Positions 27,781-38,098 are shown, counted from the first letter of the stretch. The stretch is 64,000 bases of DNA from Isoptericola croceus (GCF_029382255.1 NZ_JARLLG010000009.1:62001-126000); one strand, 5' to 3'. The notes: a model not told the origin generated them from the letters alone. Made by a program: numbers and translations.

Positions 27781-29379
27781 GTGACATCCCCGACCGCTCG
27801 TCTCCGTCCCGCGGATCCCGTCCCGCGTCGGTTGGCCGACCTTTCCGTGGTGTTCGGTCTCACCGTCGCGACGCCGGTGCAGCCGGCCGACGTCGTCGTG
27901 ACGGCCGTCGCCAGCGACAACCGGTCAGTGGTCCCCGGCGACCTGTTCGTCGCCCTGCCCGGTGCCCGCAGCCACGGTGCGGCCTTCGCGGGCGACGCCG
28001 TCCGGCGCGGTGCACCGGCCGTGCTCACCGACGCCGCTGGTGCCGCCGTGCTGACGGACCTCGAGGTGCCGGTGCTGGTCGCGGACGACCCGCGCACGGT
28101 GCTGGGGCCCGTCGCGGCCTGGGTGCACGGCGAGCCGGCCGACCACCTGACGACGTTCGGCGTGACCGGGACCAACGGCAAGACGACGACGACATACCAG
28201 GTGGACCATCTGCTGCGCGCCCTCGGGCACCGCGGCGGGCTCGTCGGCACCGTGGAGACGCGTGCCGGCGACCAGGTGCTGCCCAGCCGTCTGACGACCC
28301 CCGAGGCCGCCGACCTGCAGGCGCTGCTGGCCACCATGCGGGAGGTCGGCGTCGACGCTCTGACCATGGAGGTCTCCTCGCACGCGGTCACGATGCGACG
28401 GGTGGACGGCATCGTCTACGACGTGGCCGGGTTCACCAACCTCAGCCAGGACCACCTGGACTTCCACGGGGACCTGCCGACGTACTTCGCGGCGAAGGCC
28501 GAGCTGTTCACCCCCGAACGGTCGCGCCGCGGTGTCGTCGTCGTGGACGACGCCTGGGGGGAGCGCATGGCGGCGACCGCCAGCGTGCCGGTCGAGACCG
28601 TGCGCACCCTGCCGGCACAGGGCGACGTGCCGGCGGCCGACTGGACCGTGTCCGACGTCACCCCGCACGGGACGGGGTCAGCCTTCACGCTGAGGCACGT
28701 CGACGGTCGCGTGCTGCGGACCTCCACCTCGCTCCCCGGCGGGTTCAACGTGGCGAACGCAGCGCTCGCCGTCGTCATGGTGCTGGCCTCCGGCGCGGCC
28801 CTGGAGGACGTCGAGACGGCGCTCGCCGCCGCGGACGGGCTCTCCGCGCGGGTGCCGGGCCGCATGGAGGTGGTCGGGACGGGCGGCGACGGGCATCCGC
28901 GGGTGATCGTCGACTTCGCGCACAACACCGACGCCCTCGAGCTCGCGCTGGCAGCGTTGCGTCCGACGACGGCGGGTCGCCTCGTCGTGGTGTTCGGTGC
29001 CACCGGGGACCGTGACCCCGGCAAGCGGCCGGCGATGGGCGCCGCGGCCGTGGCGGGCGCCGACGTCGTCGTGCTGACGGACGACGACCCGCACGACGAG
29101 GACGCCGCCAAGGTTCGTGCCGAGGTGCTCGCGGGGGCGCAGGCCGCCCGTGCGACCGCCCGCACGGCGGGACGGGACGTGGCCGTGCACGAGGTCGCAC
29201 CGCGCGACGACGCCATCCGCCGTGCCGTGCTGGAGGCCGGCCCGGCCGACACCGTGCTGGTCGCCGGGCGCGGCCACGAGACCATCCAGGAGGTCCGGGG
29301 CGTCGACGTCGTCCTGGACGACCGTGTCGAGGCACGCAACGCCCTGCGTGCCCGTGCAGAGAGGACCCCATCCGCATGA
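27781..29379 (+). CDS. murE: UDP-MurNAc-tripeptide synthetase MurE, non-DAP type by motif
   Basis: Mur ligase adding the third amino acid of the stem peptide, 532 residues. ATP loop [13 protein letters not shown] is near 122-134; SSHAVTMRRVDG and NLSQDHLDFHG follow, and the C-terminal domain has FGATGDRDPGKRP. The diamine-recognition motif, DNPR in diaminopimelate-adding enzymes, reads DDPH here (about 436-439, in TDDDPHDED). The arginine that binds the extra carboxylate is missing, so L-lysine or L-ornithine is the likelier substrate, as in Cellulomonas relatives. The start is a leaderless GTG. It overlaps murF by 4 bases. Confidence 0.93.
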   Translation: MTSPTARLRPADPVPRRLADLSVVFGLTVATPVQPADVVVTAVASDNRSVVPGDLFVALPGARSHGAAFAGDAVRRGAPAVLTDAAGAAVLTDLEVPVLVADDPRTVLGPVAAWVHGEPADHLTTFGVTGTNGKTTTTYQVDHLLRALGHRGGLVGTVETRAGDQVLPSRLTTPEAADLQALLATMREVGVDALTMEVSSHAVTMRRVDGIVYDVAGFTNLSQDHLDFHGDLPTYFAAKAELFTPERSRRGVVVVDDAWGERMAATASVPVETVRTLPAQGDVPAADWTVSDVTPHGTGSAFTLRHVDGRVLRTSTSLPGGFNVANAALAVVMVLASGAALEDVETALAAADGLSARVPGRMEVVGTGGDGHPRVIVDFAHNTDALELALAALRPTTAGRLVVVFGATGDRDPGKRPAMGAAAVAGADVVVLTDDDPHDEDAAKVRAEVLAGAQAARATARTAGRDVAVHEVAPRDDAIRRAVLEAGPADTVLVAGRGHETIQEVRGVDVVLDDRVEARNALRARAERTPSA

Positions 29380-30782
29380 TCGAGCTCACCGCCGCCGAGG
29401 TCGCCGCCGCGACGTCCGGGACGCTGCGGGCCGACGCCGGGACGCCCGTGACCGGGCCCGTGGTCGTCGACTCGCGCCTCGTGTCGCCGGGGGCGCTGTT
29501 CGTGGCGGTCGCGGGCGACCGTGTCGACGGTCACGACTTCGCTGCCGCCGCCGTCGAGGCCGGCGCTGCCCTGGTGCTGGCCACCCGGCCGGTCGACGGG
29601 GTGCCGTGCGTGGTCGTGGAGGATGCTCAGGTCGCTCTGGGCGAGCTCGGCCGGGTCGTGCTGGAGCGGTTGCGCGCCGCCGGTGAGGTGCGGGTCGTCG
29701 CCGTGACGGGTTCGGTCGGCAAGACGACGACCAAGGACCTGCTCGGGCAGCTCCTCGAGCCGGAGGTCGGGCCCGAGGCGATCGTGGTGCCCGCCGGGTC
29801 CTTCAACAACGAGATCGGCCTGCCGCTCACGGTCCTGCGGGCCACGCCCGCCACGCGCGTGCTGGTCCTGGAGATGGGCGCCGACGGACCGGGCAACATC
29901 GCCGAGCTGACCCGGGTCGCACCCCCCGACGTCGGCATCGTCCTCGCGGTCGGCACGGCGCACCTGGGGCGGTTCGGCGACGTCGAGACGATCGCCCGCA
30001 CCAAGGGCGAGATGGTCGAGGGGGTGCGTCCTGGCGGCACGGTCGTGCTCAACGTCGACGACTCCCGCGTCGCGACGATGGCGGACCGGGCCGGCCCGTC
30101 CACCGACGTGGTCACCTTCGGGACGATCCCCGCCGCGGGCGTCCGGGCACGGGAGGTCACCGTGGACGGAGGACGCGCCCGCTTCGCGCTCGCCACCGCC
30201 GAGGGATCCGCCCAGGTCGCGCTGCGTCTCGTCGGCGCCCACCACGTCACCAACGCCCTGGCCGCCGCGGCGGCGGCCCTCGAGCTCGGTGTGACGCTCG
30301 AGGCCGTCGCGTCGCGGCTCTCGGCGGCCACGCCCTTGAGCCCGCACCGCATGGCGGTGACCGAGCGCGCCGACGGCGTGACGATCGTCGACGACTCGTA
30401 CAACGCGAACCCCGACTCGATGCGAGCGGCGTTGCGTACGCTGGCGGTGATGGCGGGTCGCACCCGCCGGTCGGTCGCCGTCGTCGGTGAGATGCGCGAA
30501 CTCGGCGACGTCGCGCGCGTCGAGCACGATGCGATCGGGCGGCTCGCGGTCCGGCTCAACGTCAAGCGCCTCGTCGTCGTCGGTGAGGGGGCGTACCACG
30601 TCCACGAGGGGGCCCAGCAGGAGGGCTCCTGGGGAGAGGAGTCGGTGTTCGTGCCCGATCTTGAGGCCGCACGAGAGGTGCTCGCCGCCGAGCTGACCGA
30701 GGGTGACGTCGTCCTCGTCAAGGCGTCCCAGGGCTCCGGCCTGTGGCGTCTCGCCGACCAGCTCGTGGAGGCCGACGCGTGA
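29376..30782 (+). CDS. murF: UDP-MurNAc-tripeptide:D-Ala-D-Ala ligase MurF
   Basis: Adds D-Ala-D-Ala to give UDP-MurNAc-pentapeptide. The 468-residue protein has the N-terminal uridine-binding part ([18 protein letters not shown]), ATP loop [14 protein letters not shown] near 111-124, [30 protein letters not shown] and [15 protein letters not shown], all typical of MurF. ATG 29376 overlaps the murE stop and its TGA overlaps the mraY GTG. Confidence 0.96.
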   Translation: MIELTAAEVAAATSGTLRADAGTPVTGPVVVDSRLVSPGALFVAVAGDRVDGHDFAAAAVEAGAALVLATRPVDGVPCVVVEDAQVALGELGRVVLERLRAAGEVRVVAVTGSVGKTTTKDLLGQLLEPEVGPEAIVVPAGSFNNEIGLPLTVLRATPATRVLVLEMGADGPGNIAELTRVAPPDVGIVLAVGTAHLGRFGDVETIARTKGEMVEGVRPGGTVVLNVDDSRVATMADRAGPSTDVVTFGTIPAAGVRAREVTVDGGRARFALATAEGSAQVALRLVGAHHVTNALAAAAAALELGVTLEAVASRLSAATPLSPHRMAVTERADGVTIVDDSYNANPDSMRAALRTLAVMAGRTRRSVAVVGEMRELGDVARVEHDAIGRLAVRLNVKRLVVVGEGAYHVHEGAQQEGSWGEESVFVPDLEAAREVLAAELTEGDVVLVKASQGSGLWRLADQLVEADA

Positions 30783-31861
30783 TCGCGGTCCTCGCAGCCG
30801 CCGGCGTCTCGTTGCTGGTCGCGCTGCTCGGCACACCCCTGTTCATCAAGTTCCTGGTGCGGCGCAACTACGGTCAGTTCGTCCGCCAGGACGGCCCGAC
30901 GGCCCACTTCACCAAGCGCGGCACGCCCACCATGGGCGGCGTGGTCATCATCGGTGCCACCCTCGTCGGTGTGGCGGCGTCGATGATCCTCGCCGGCCGG
31001 CCACCCAGCGCGTCGGCGCTGCTGGCGCTCTACCTCATGACGGGCCTCGGGCTCGTCGGCTTCCTGGACGACTTCACCAAGATCCGCAAGCAGCGGTCGC
31101 TCGGGCTGACGGCGCGCGCCAAGATCGCCGGCCAGGGGTTCGTGGGCATCTCGTTCGCGGTGCTGGCCCTGCAGTTCCCCAACGCGAACTCCAGGACACC
31201 TGCCTCGACGCGAATCTCGTTCCTGCGCGACACGAACCTGGACCTTGCCTTCGCCGGTGCGACGGTGGGCCTGATCCTCTTCGTGATCTGGGCGAACTTC
31301 CTCATCACGGCCTGGTCGAACGCCGTGAACCTCACCGACGGCCTCGACGGGCTGGCCACGGGCTCGTCGCTCATCGTCTTCGGTGCCTACGTGCTGGTCG
31401 GCATCTGGCAGCTCAACCAGTCGTGCCAGCGGGCCGCTGCTGCCGGGCCGGGCTGCTACGAGGTGCGCGACCCTCAGGACCTGGCGATCGTCGCCGCCGC
31501 GATCATGGGAGCCTGTGTCGGCTTCCTGTGGTGGAACGCGAGCCCCGCGAAGATCTTCATGGGCGACACCGGCTCGCTCGCCCTGGGCGGGGCGCTCGCC
31601 GGGCTGTCGATCCTGAGCCGCACGGAGATCCTCGCGGCGATCATCGGTGGCCTGTTCGTCATCATCGTGATGAGCGACATCATCCAGATCGGCTCGTTCA
31701 AGCTGACGGGCAAGCGCGTGTTCAAGATGGCACCGCTGCACCATCACTTCGAGCTGTCCGGGTGGGGCGAGGTGACGATCGTCATCCGCTTCTGGCTCAT
31801 CGCAGGGTTCTTCGCGGCCCTCGGGATGGGTGTGTTCTACGCCGAGTGGGTCGTCAGTTGA
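30779..31861 (+). CDS. mraY: Phospho-MurNAc-pentapeptide transferase MraY
   Basis: Integral membrane enzyme making lipid I from UDP-MurNAc-pentapeptide and undecaprenyl phosphate. The 360-residue protein has about ten membrane helices and the catalytic signatures [46 protein letters not shown] and PLHHHFE. The GTG at 30779 overlaps the murF stop. The stop TGA lies within the TTGA that begins murD. Confidence 0.97.
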   Translation: MIAVLAAAGVSLLVALLGTPLFIKFLVRRNYGQFVRQDGPTAHFTKRGTPTMGGVVIIGATLVGVAASMILAGRPPSASALLALYLMTGLGLVGFLDDFTKIRKQRSLGLTARAKIAGQGFVGISFAVLALQFPNANSRTPASTRISFLRDTNLDLAFAGATVGLILFVIWANFLITAWSNAVNLTDGLDGLATGSSLIVFGAYVLVGIWQLNQSCQRAAAAGPGCYEVRDPQDLAIVAAAIMGACVGFLWWNASPAKIFMGDTGSLALGGALAGLSILSRTEILAAIIGGLFVIIVMSDIIQIGSFKLTGKRVFKMAPLHHHFELSGWGEVTIVIRFWLIAGFFAALGMGVFYAEWVVS

Positions 31862-33282
31862 ACGAGCCCGTCCTCCGGTCGGCGGACGGCGCCCGCGTGG
31901 TGGTGGCCGGGCTGGGTGTGACGGGCCGCGCCGTCGTGGCAGCGCTGGTCGGCCGTGCCGCATCGGTGGTGACGGTGGACGCACGGGCCGCCGACGCCGA
32001 CATCTCCGGGCCGGATGCGTCCGACGTCTCCGTCGCGGCCCGGCTCCTGGCCGCGACGGACCTCGTGGTGGTCTCCCCGGGGTGGCCGCCGTCGGCGCCC
32101 CTGCTCGCGACGGCCCGCGCTGCGGGCGTGCCCGTCTGGAGCGAGGTCGAGCTCGCCTGGCGGCTGCGTGCCGGGGCGCCCTGGCTGGCGGTGACCGGCA
32201 CGAACGGCAAGACCACCACAGTCCAGATGCTGTCCTCGATCCTCGTCGCCGCTGGGCTGCGCACCGCCGCGGTGGGCAACGTGGGGACGCCCGTGCTGGC
32301 CGCGGCGCAGGACGCGAGCCTCGACGTGCTCGCCGTCGAGCTCTCCAGCTTCCAGCTGCACCACACCGTCTCGATGTCGGTCGAGGCCGGCGCCGTGCTC
32401 AACGTGGCGGCGGACCACCTCGACTGGCACGGATCGCTGGACGCGTACGCCGCGGCCAAGGGCCGCGTGTACCGGGGGGCGCAGGTGGCCTGCGTCTACA
32501 ACGTGGCCGACCCCCGCACCGAGCAGCTGGTGCGGGACGCCGACGTCGCCGAAGGGGCCCGCGCCGTCGGCTTCACCCTGGGCGCGCCCGGCCCGGGACA
32601 GCTCGGCGTCGTCGAGGGCGTCCTGGTCGACCGCGCCTTCCACGCGCCCGTCGACGCCCGCGACAGGCTGCGGACCGCTGCAGAGCTGGGTACCCTGGAC
32701 GACCTGGCCCACCTGGGGTCGGCCGGCGCGCCGCCGCACGTCGTGGCGGACGCCCTCGCCGCCGCGGCGCTCGCCCGTGCCCACGGGGTCGAGGCGCGTG
32801 CCGTGCGGGACGGTCTGCGGGCCTTCCGTCCGGATGCGCACCGTGCTGCCGCCGTGCGCACGCTCGACGGCGTCGCCTACGTCGACGACTCGAAGGCCAC
32901 CAACGCCCACGCCGCCGCAGCGGCCCTGGCCGCGTGCGCGGCCGGGACCGCCGTGTGGGTCGCGGGAGGACTGGCCAAGGGAGCCTCCTTCGACGACCTG
33001 GTCGCGAGCCGCGCCGACCGGCTGCGCGCCGCCGTCGTCATCGGGACGGACCCGACCCCGTGGACCGACGCACTGGCCCGACACGCACCCGAGATCCCGC
33101 TCGTGGTGATCGATCCCGGCGACACTGGCACGGTGATGCTCCGGGCGGTGGAGGCCGCGCGGGCGCTCGCCGTCCCCGGCGACACCGTGCTGCTGGCTCC
33201 GGCGGGGGCGTCCATGGACCAGTTCTCGTCCTACGCCGAACGGGGTGACGCCTTCACCGCCGCGGTGCAGGGCCTGGCGTAG
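31858..33282 (+). CDS. murD: UDP-MurNAc-L-Ala:D-glutamate ligase MurD
   Basis: Adds D-glutamate to UDP-MurNAc-L-alanine. The 474-residue protein has [13 protein letters not shown] at the N-terminus, ATP loop [14 protein letters not shown] near 110-123, [22 protein letters not shown] and [13 protein letters not shown], with [22 protein letters not shown] at the end. The start is a rare TTG (31858) overlapping the mraY stop as TTGA, which fits the coupled junctions around it. The frame stays open far upstream inside mraY, but that part is a shadow. Confidence 0.95.
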   Translation: MNEPVLRSADGARVVVAGLGVTGRAVVAALVGRAASVVTVDARAADADISGPDASDVSVAARLLAATDLVVVSPGWPPSAPLLATARAAGVPVWSEVELAWRLRAGAPWLAVTGTNGKTTTVQMLSSILVAAGLRTAAVGNVGTPVLAAAQDASLDVLAVELSSFQLHHTVSMSVEAGAVLNVAADHLDWHGSLDAYAAAKGRVYRGAQVACVYNVADPRTEQLVRDADVAEGARAVGFTLGAPGPGQLGVVEGVLVDRAFHAPVDARDRLRTAAELGTLDDLAHLGSAGAPPHVVADALAAAALARAHGVEARAVRDGLRAFRPDAHRAAAVRTLDGVAYVDDSKATNAHAAAAALAACAAGTAVWVAGGLAKGASFDDLVASRADRLRAAVVIGTDPTPWTDALARHAPEIPLVVIDPGDTGTVMLRAVEAARALAVPGDTVLLAPAGASMDQFSSYAERGDAFTAAVQGLA

Positions 33283-33290
33283 GGAGCAGG

Positions 33291-34529
33291 ATGGCGGTCA
33301 CCTCGGGGGTGCGACGAGCCACGGACCGGCCGTGGCTCGGGCAGTGGAACTCCGCCGCCACGAGCTACTACCTGCTCGTCGGTGCGACGGGGCTGCTGCT
33401 GGTCATCGGGCTGGTCATGGTGCTGTCGAGCACGACCGTCACCTCCATCGCCGCCGGGGACTCGCCGTACGCCGCTGGTCTGGTGCAGGCACGCTTCGCG
33501 TTGATCGGCATCCCGTTCATGGTGGTGGCCATGCGCCTGCCGGTGCGCTGGTACAAGCGGCTCGCCTGGCCGGGCCTCGTCGTCGCCGCCGGCCTGCAGT
33601 CCCTGACGCTGGTGCCGGCCTTCGGCCTCGGCCAGGGCGGCAACGTGGGCTGGGTCCACCTGGGTGGCGGTGTCGTCATGCAGCCCGCCGAGGTCAGCAA
33701 GCTGGCGCTGGCGGTGTGGCTCGGTGCCGTGCTCGGCCGCAAGCAGCACCTGCTGGGTTCGTGGGGGCACGCGTTCCTCCCGGCCGTACCTGGCGCGATC
33801 GTGCTGCTCGGTCTGGTCCTGGCCGGCCACGACCTGGGTACCGTGCTGGTGCTGGCGGGCCTCGTGGCCGGTGCCCTGTGGGTCTCGGGAGCGCCGTCCA
33901 AGATGCTGGCTCTCGGCGGCGCAGCCGCCGGGTTCGTCGTGGTGGCGTTCTTCGTGGTCGGCAACGAGAACCGCGTCGGTCGCATCATGACGACCTACGG
34001 CGGCTGCACGGACACCCAGGGGGCCTGCTACCAGTCGCTGCACGGCCAGTACGGGCTCGGCACGGGTGGCCTCTTCGGGGTCGGGCTCGGCGCGAGCCGG
34101 GAGAAGTGGCGGTACCTGCCCGAGGCGCACAACGACTTCATCTTCGCGATCATCGGTGAGGAGCTCGGGCTGCTCGGCACGCTGCTGGTGCTGGCCCTCT
34201 TCGCCGTCCTCGGCGTGGCGATGGCGCGCGTCGTGCGCCGGCACCCTGATCCGTTCGTGAAGATCGCCACGGCCGGGGTCGCCTGCTGGGTCGTGGGCCA
34301 GGCGCTGCTCAACATCGGCGTCGTCATCGGGTTGCTCCCCGTGATCGGGGTACCGCTGCCGCTGGTCTCCGCGGGCGGTTCCGCCCTGGTCACCACCATG
34401 GCCGCGCTCGGCATGGTGATCGGGTTCGCGCGGTCGGAACCGGGTGCGCCCGAGGCCTTCGCCGCCCGGGGCGGGGTGGTGCGGCGCTCGCTGACGGTGC
34501 TCGGGCTCGGTCGCCGCGCGGGCCGGTAG
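33291..34529 (+). CDS. ftsW: Septal peptidoglycan polymerase FtsW
   Basis: SEDS-family glycosyltransferase that polymerises lipid II at the septum with FtsI. The 412-residue protein has about ten membrane helices, VMVLSSTTVTS after the first, QPAEVSKLALAVWLG, GHDLGTVLVL, LPEAHNDFIFAIIGEELG and the C-terminal GLLPVIGVPLPLVSAGGSAL. The aspartate in GHDLGT matches the catalytic residue of the family. ATG 33291 has AGGGAG just before it. The stop TAG lies in the presumed -10 of murG. Confidence 0.96.
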   Translation: MAVTSGVRRATDRPWLGQWNSAATSYYLLVGATGLLLVIGLVMVLSSTTVTSIAAGDSPYAAGLVQARFALIGIPFMVVAMRLPVRWYKRLAWPGLVVAAGLQSLTLVPAFGLGQGGNVGWVHLGGGVVMQPAEVSKLALAVWLGAVLGRKQHLLGSWGHAFLPAVPGAIVLLGLVLAGHDLGTVLVLAGLVAGALWVSGAPSKMLALGGAAAGFVVVAFFVVGNENRVGRIMTTYGGCTDTQGACYQSLHGQYGLGTGGLFGVGLGASREKWRYLPEAHNDFIFAIIGEELGLLGTLLVLALFAVLGVAMARVVRRHPDPFVKIATAGVACWVVGQALLNIGVVIGLLPVIGVPLPLVSAGGSALVTTMAALGMVIGFARSEPGAPEAFAARGGVVRRSLTVLGLGRRAGR

Positions 34530-34532
34530 TGT
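34527..34532 (+). promoter_or_regulatory. -10 box overlapping the ftsW stop, for murG
   Basis: TAGTGT lies seven bases before GTG 34540. Its first three bases are the ftsW stop. No Shine-Dalgarno sequence precedes the GTG, so murG may have an internal leaderless transcript. Confidence 0.45.
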
Positions 34533-34539
34533 CCGGCAT

Positions 34540-35691
34540 GTGAATTCCTCCTCAGTGCGATCCGTCGTGCTGGCCGGCGGCGGGACCGCCGGCCACGTCA
34601 ACCCCTTGCTGGCTGTCGCGGACGAGCTGCGGGCCCGCGAGCCCGAGGCGTCGTTCCTCGTCCTGGGCACCGCGGCCGGCCTCGAGGCCGACCTCGTCCC
34701 GGCCCGCGGCTACGAGCTGCGCGAGATCCCTCGTGTCCCGCTGCCGCGTCGCCCCAGCGTCGACCTGCTGCGCCTGCCGGGGCGGCTGGGCTCCGCCGTC
34801 CGGGCCGCCGAGGCAGCCATCGACGAGATCGGGGCGCAGGCCGTCGTCGGGTTCGGTGGCTACGTCTCGACCCCCGCCTATCTCGCGGCCCGCCGTCGCG
34901 GCGTGCCCGTGGTCATCCATGAGCAGAACGCGAGGCCGGGGCTGGCCAACCGCCTGGGTGCACGCTGGGCGGCCGCTGTCGGGACGACCTTCGCCGAGAC
35001 CGCGCTGCCGGGCGCGACCCGCGTCGGGCTCCCGCTGCGGGCCGAGATCGCCGCACTGGTCGACGAGCGCGAGCAGGACGCCGTGGCCGCGCGGCTGCGC
35101 GCGGCGGACGTCCTCGGGCTCGACCCGACGCTGCCGACGCTCCTGGTCACCGGCGGGTCGTCGGGGGCCGTCCGGGTCAACGAGGCCGTCGCCGGGTCCG
35201 CCGAGGCCCTGCTCGGTGCCGGTGTGCAGGTCCTGCACCTGACCGGCCGTGGCAAGGATGCCGCGGTGCGGGACGTCGTCGACCGGGCGGTCGCCGCCGG
35301 CGGTCACGAGGCGGCGCGCTACCAGGTGCGCGAGTACCTCTCCGAGATGCACCTGGCGCTCGCGGCGTGCGACCTGGTCGTGGCGCGGTCCGGCGCCGGG
35401 ACCGTGTGCGAGCTCACCGCGCTCGGCCTGCCTGCCGTCTACGTCCCGCTGCCGATCGGCAACGGTGAGCAGCGGCTCAATGCGGCCGACGTCGTAGAGG
35501 CGGGCGGTGGGCGGCTGGTGGACGACGCTCAGTTCGACGCGGCCTGGGTCGCGGGCCACGTGCCGGGCCTCCTGGGTGACCGGGGGCGGCTCGAGGCGAT
35601 GGCGGCGGCGGCCGGCTCGGTCGGCGTGCGGGACGCCGCGGCCCGGATGGCGGATCTCGTCGCCCACGCCGTGGCCGGAGCGACGCGATGA
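34540..35691 (+). CDS. murG: Lipid II synthase MurG
   Basis: Peripheral membrane GT-B glycosyltransferase adding GlcNAc to lipid I. The 383-residue protein has LAGGGTAGHVNPLLAVADEL at the N-terminus, FGGYVSTPAYLAARRRGVP, HEQNARPGLANRL, TGGSSGAVRVNEAV and the UDP-GlcNAc-binding ARSGAGTVCELTALGLPAVYVPLP. The first alpha/beta domain joins the second near residue 165. The start GTG lacks a ribosome binding site. It overlaps murC by 4 bases (ATGA). Confidence 0.97.
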   Translation: MNSSSVRSVVLAGGGTAGHVNPLLAVADELRAREPEASFLVLGTAAGLEADLVPARGYELREIPRVPLPRRPSVDLLRLPGRLGSAVRAAEAAIDEIGAQAVVGFGGYVSTPAYLAARRRGVPVVIHEQNARPGLANRLGARWAAAVGTTFAETALPGATRVGLPLRAEIAALVDEREQDAVAARLRAADVLGLDPTLPTLLVTGGSSGAVRVNEAVAGSAEALLGAGVQVLHLTGRGKDAAVRDVVDRAVAAGGHEAARYQVREYLSEMHLALAACDLVVARSGAGTVCELTALGLPAVYVPLPIGNGEQRLNAADVVEAGGGRLVDDAQFDAAWVAGHVPGLLGDRGRLEAMAAAAGSVGVRDAAARMADLVAHAVAGATR

Positions 35692-37202
35692 GCCCGGCAC
35701 CCCAGCGGCGTGCGCCGGTGCCGGTGGACGCCCTCGGCAGGGTGCACCTCGTGGGCATCGGCGGGGCGGGTGTCTCCGTGGTCGCCCGGCTGCTCGTGGC
35801 ACGCGGCCTCGACGTGCAGGGTTCCGACGCGGCCGAGAGCCCTGCGCTCGCGGCGCTGCGGGCCGACGGCGTGCGGGTGTGGGTGGGCCACGACGCGGAG
35901 CACGTGGTGGACGCGGCGGGGACGCCTCACGTCGACACCCTCGTCGTCTCCTCCGCGGTGCGCGAGACCAACCCCGAGCTGGCGGCCGCACGGGCGGCCG
36001 GGCTGCGGGTCCTGCACCGCTCCGAGGCGTTGGCCTCGCTGATGGCCGGCCAGCGGGCCGTCGCGGTGGCCGGTGCGCACGGCAAGACCACCACGTCGGC
36101 GATGGTGGCGACCGTCCTGCGCGCCGGTGGGCTCGACCCGTCGTTCGCGATCGGCGGCACGGTGCGGGTCCGCGACTCCGACGGCGAGCACGCGGTGCCC
36201 GGCGGCCACGCGGGGGCGTCCGACGTGCTCGTGGCGGAGGCCGACGAGTCCGACGGCTCCTTCCTCAACTACGCACCGACCGTCGCCGTGGTGACGAACG
36301 TGGAGGCCGACCACCTCGACCACTACGGCTCGCAGGAGGCGTTCGAGCAGGCGTTCGTCGACTTCGCGGCCCGGATCACCCCGGACGGCTGGCTCGTGGC
36401 GTGCGCCGACGACCCCGGATCGGCGGAGCTCGCGGCCAGGCACCGGGAGGGTGGCCGGCGGGTGACGACCTACGGCACGACCGACGACGCCGACGTCGTC
36501 GTGGGCGACGTGGTGGTCGGCGCGGGGACGGTGCGAGCCACGGTGGGCGGGGGACCGCTCGGGGCGACACGCCACGTGCTCGACCTCGCCGTGCCCGGGG
36601 CGCACAACGTGCTGAACGCCACGGCCGCCGTCGTCGTCGCCGTGCTCCTCGGGGTGCCGGCGGCCGACGCCGTGCGCGGTGCCTCGAGCTTCGTGGGGAC
36701 GGGACGTCGTTTCGAGCCCAAGGGTGAAGCCGACGGCGTGCGTGTCTTCGACAGCTACGACCATCACCCCACGGAGGTCGAGGCGCTGCTGCGTGCGGCC
36801 CGTCCTGTGGCCGGGGACGGCCGGGTCGTCGTGCTCTTCCAGCCGCACCTGTACTCGCGGACCCGTGCCTTCGCCGACCGGTTCGCGAGGGCGTTGGAGC
36901 TGGCGGACGAGGTCGTCGTCACCGGTGTGTACCGGGCTCGCGAGGACCCGGACCCGACGGTCACGGCGCGCACCGTCACCGACCTCTCCCGCGGCACGCT
37001 CTCGGGAGGCTCCCTGCGGCCGGTCGAGGACCGGCTCGCGGCGGCCCACGTCGCGGCGGACCTGGCGCGCCCGGGCGACCTGCTGCTCACGGTCGGCGCT
37101 GGTGACGTGACCGAGCTCGGGGGGGTGATCCTCGCCCGGCTCGCCGCGCGGCACGGCGTGGCGCGCCCGGGCGAGGGGGCCCACGGCGCGACCATGGGGT
37201 GA
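35688..37202 (+). CDS. murC: UDP-MurNAc:L-alanine ligase MurC
   Basis: First Mur ligase, adding L-alanine to UDP-MurNAc. The 504-residue protein has HLVGIGGAGVSVVARLL at the N-terminus, ATP loop VAGAHGKTTTSAM near 126-138, EADESDGSFLNYAP, NVEADHLDHYGS, GTGRRFEPKGE and DSYDHHPTEVEALLRAA. EPKGE with DSYDHHPTE separates MurC from the other ligases. ATG 35688 overlaps murG, and its stop overlaps the ftsQ GTG. Confidence 0.97.
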   Translation: MSPAPQRRAPVPVDALGRVHLVGIGGAGVSVVARLLVARGLDVQGSDAAESPALAALRADGVRVWVGHDAEHVVDAAGTPHVDTLVVSSAVRETNPELAAARAAGLRVLHRSEALASLMAGQRAVAVAGAHGKTTTSAMVATVLRAGGLDPSFAIGGTVRVRDSDGEHAVPGGHAGASDVLVAEADESDGSFLNYAPTVAVVTNVEADHLDHYGSQEAFEQAFVDFAARITPDGWLVACADDPGSAELAARHREGGRRVTTYGTTDDADVVVGDVVVGAGTVRATVGGGPLGATRHVLDLAVPGAHNVLNATAAVVVAVLLGVPAADAVRGASSFVGTGRRFEPKGEADGVRVFDSYDHHPTEVEALLRAARPVAGDGRVVVLFQPHLYSRTRAFADRFARALELADEVVVTGVYRAREDPDPTVTARTVTDLSRGTLSGGSLRPVEDRLAAAHVAADLARPGDLLLTVGAGDVTELGGVILARLAARHGVARPGEGAHGATMG

Positions 37203-38098
37203 TGCGTCCACCACCACGCCCCCGTACGCCTCAGCGCCCGTCGCCTCCTGCGTCGAGCGAGGGCTCGGTGGCGAGCCCGGAGCGGCCGACGAGGACGCCC
37301 GGACGGTCGCTCGAGCGCGCCGCGGGGAGGGCGCGGGGCGCGGCGAGCGCCGAGTCGCCCGCCCGGGTCTCCTCGACGATGGCCGACCGGCTCGCGGAGC
37401 GCTCGGCGATGCGGCGGCACCGCTCGTGGCGGACCGTGGTCGCGGTCGTGCTCGTCGCCGCCCTGGTGGGTGGTGCGGGGTGGGTCGTCGGCTGGTCCGA
37501 CCTGCTTGCGCTCGAGAGCGGTGAGGTGACCGTCTCGGGGGAGGGCAGCACGGTGGACGCGGACGCGGTGCGCGCCCTGGTCGTGGCTGCGGCCGGCACA
37601 CCGCTGCTGCGTGTCGACACGGCCGCGATGCAGAGCGAGATCCTCGCCCTGCGAGGCGTCAAGGACGTGACGGTGCAGCGGTCCTGGCCGCGGGGGATCG
37701 ACGTCGTCCTGACCGCCCGTGAACCGGTGGCGGCGGTGCCGGACCGTGGCCGCTACGTGCTGCTCGACGCGGAGGGTGTCCGCGTGGGTACGCGCAAGGC
37801 GGCGCCGAACAGTCTGCCTGTCGTCTCGGTCCCGCTCGACGACGAGTCGGCCGGGAGCCTGCGCGCGGCGCTGGCGGTGGTCGCCGCGCTGCCGGCGGAG
37901 CTGGCGGTCGAGGTTGAGCAGGTCAGCGCCCAGACCCAGGACGACGTCGAGACCGTGCTGCGCGACGGCGTGAGCGTGCGCTGGGGCGGGCAGGGGAGCC
38001 TCGCCCTGAAGGTGGAGGTCGTCCAGACGTTGCGCGAGGTCGCCGAGGACGCCGGGGTGATCGACGTGTCGTCGCCCGAGCTGCCGGTCACCCGGTGA
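37199..38098 (+). CDS. ftsQ: Divisome protein FtsQ
   Basis: Bitopic divisome protein that recruits and regulates FtsL/FtsB and the septal synthases. The 299-residue protein has a long basic, Pro/Arg-rich cytoplasmic tail (1-80), a membrane helix (about 81-101), an external POTRA domain (about 109-178, VTVSGEGSTVDADAVRALV) and a FtsQ/DivIB domain (YVLLDAEGVRVGTRKAAPNSLPVV in parts). GTG 37199 overlaps the murC stop; ATG 37202 immediately after is an alternative. There is no ftsA before ftsZ, which is normal for actinobacteria. Confidence 0.93.
   Translation: MMRPPPRPRTPQRPSPPASSEGSVASPERPTRTPGRSLERAAGRARGAASAESPARVSSTMADRLAERSAMRRHRSWRTVVAVVLVAALVGGAGWVVGWSDLLALESGEVTVSGEGSTVDADAVRALVVAAAGTPLLRVDTAAMQSEILALRGVKDVTVQRSWPRGIDVVLTAREPVAAVPDRGRYVLLDAEGVRVGTRKAAPNSLPVVSVPLDDESAGSLRAALAVVAALPAELAVEVEQVSAQTQDDVETVLRDGVSVRWGGQGSLALKVEVVQTLREVAEDAGVIDVSSPELPVTR

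Noticed and set aside
30703-31857. Upstream extension of the murD frame inside mraY
   Set aside because: MurD similarity starts at the TTG at 31858, which overlaps the mraY stop; the upstream part encodes Arg/His-rich shadow.
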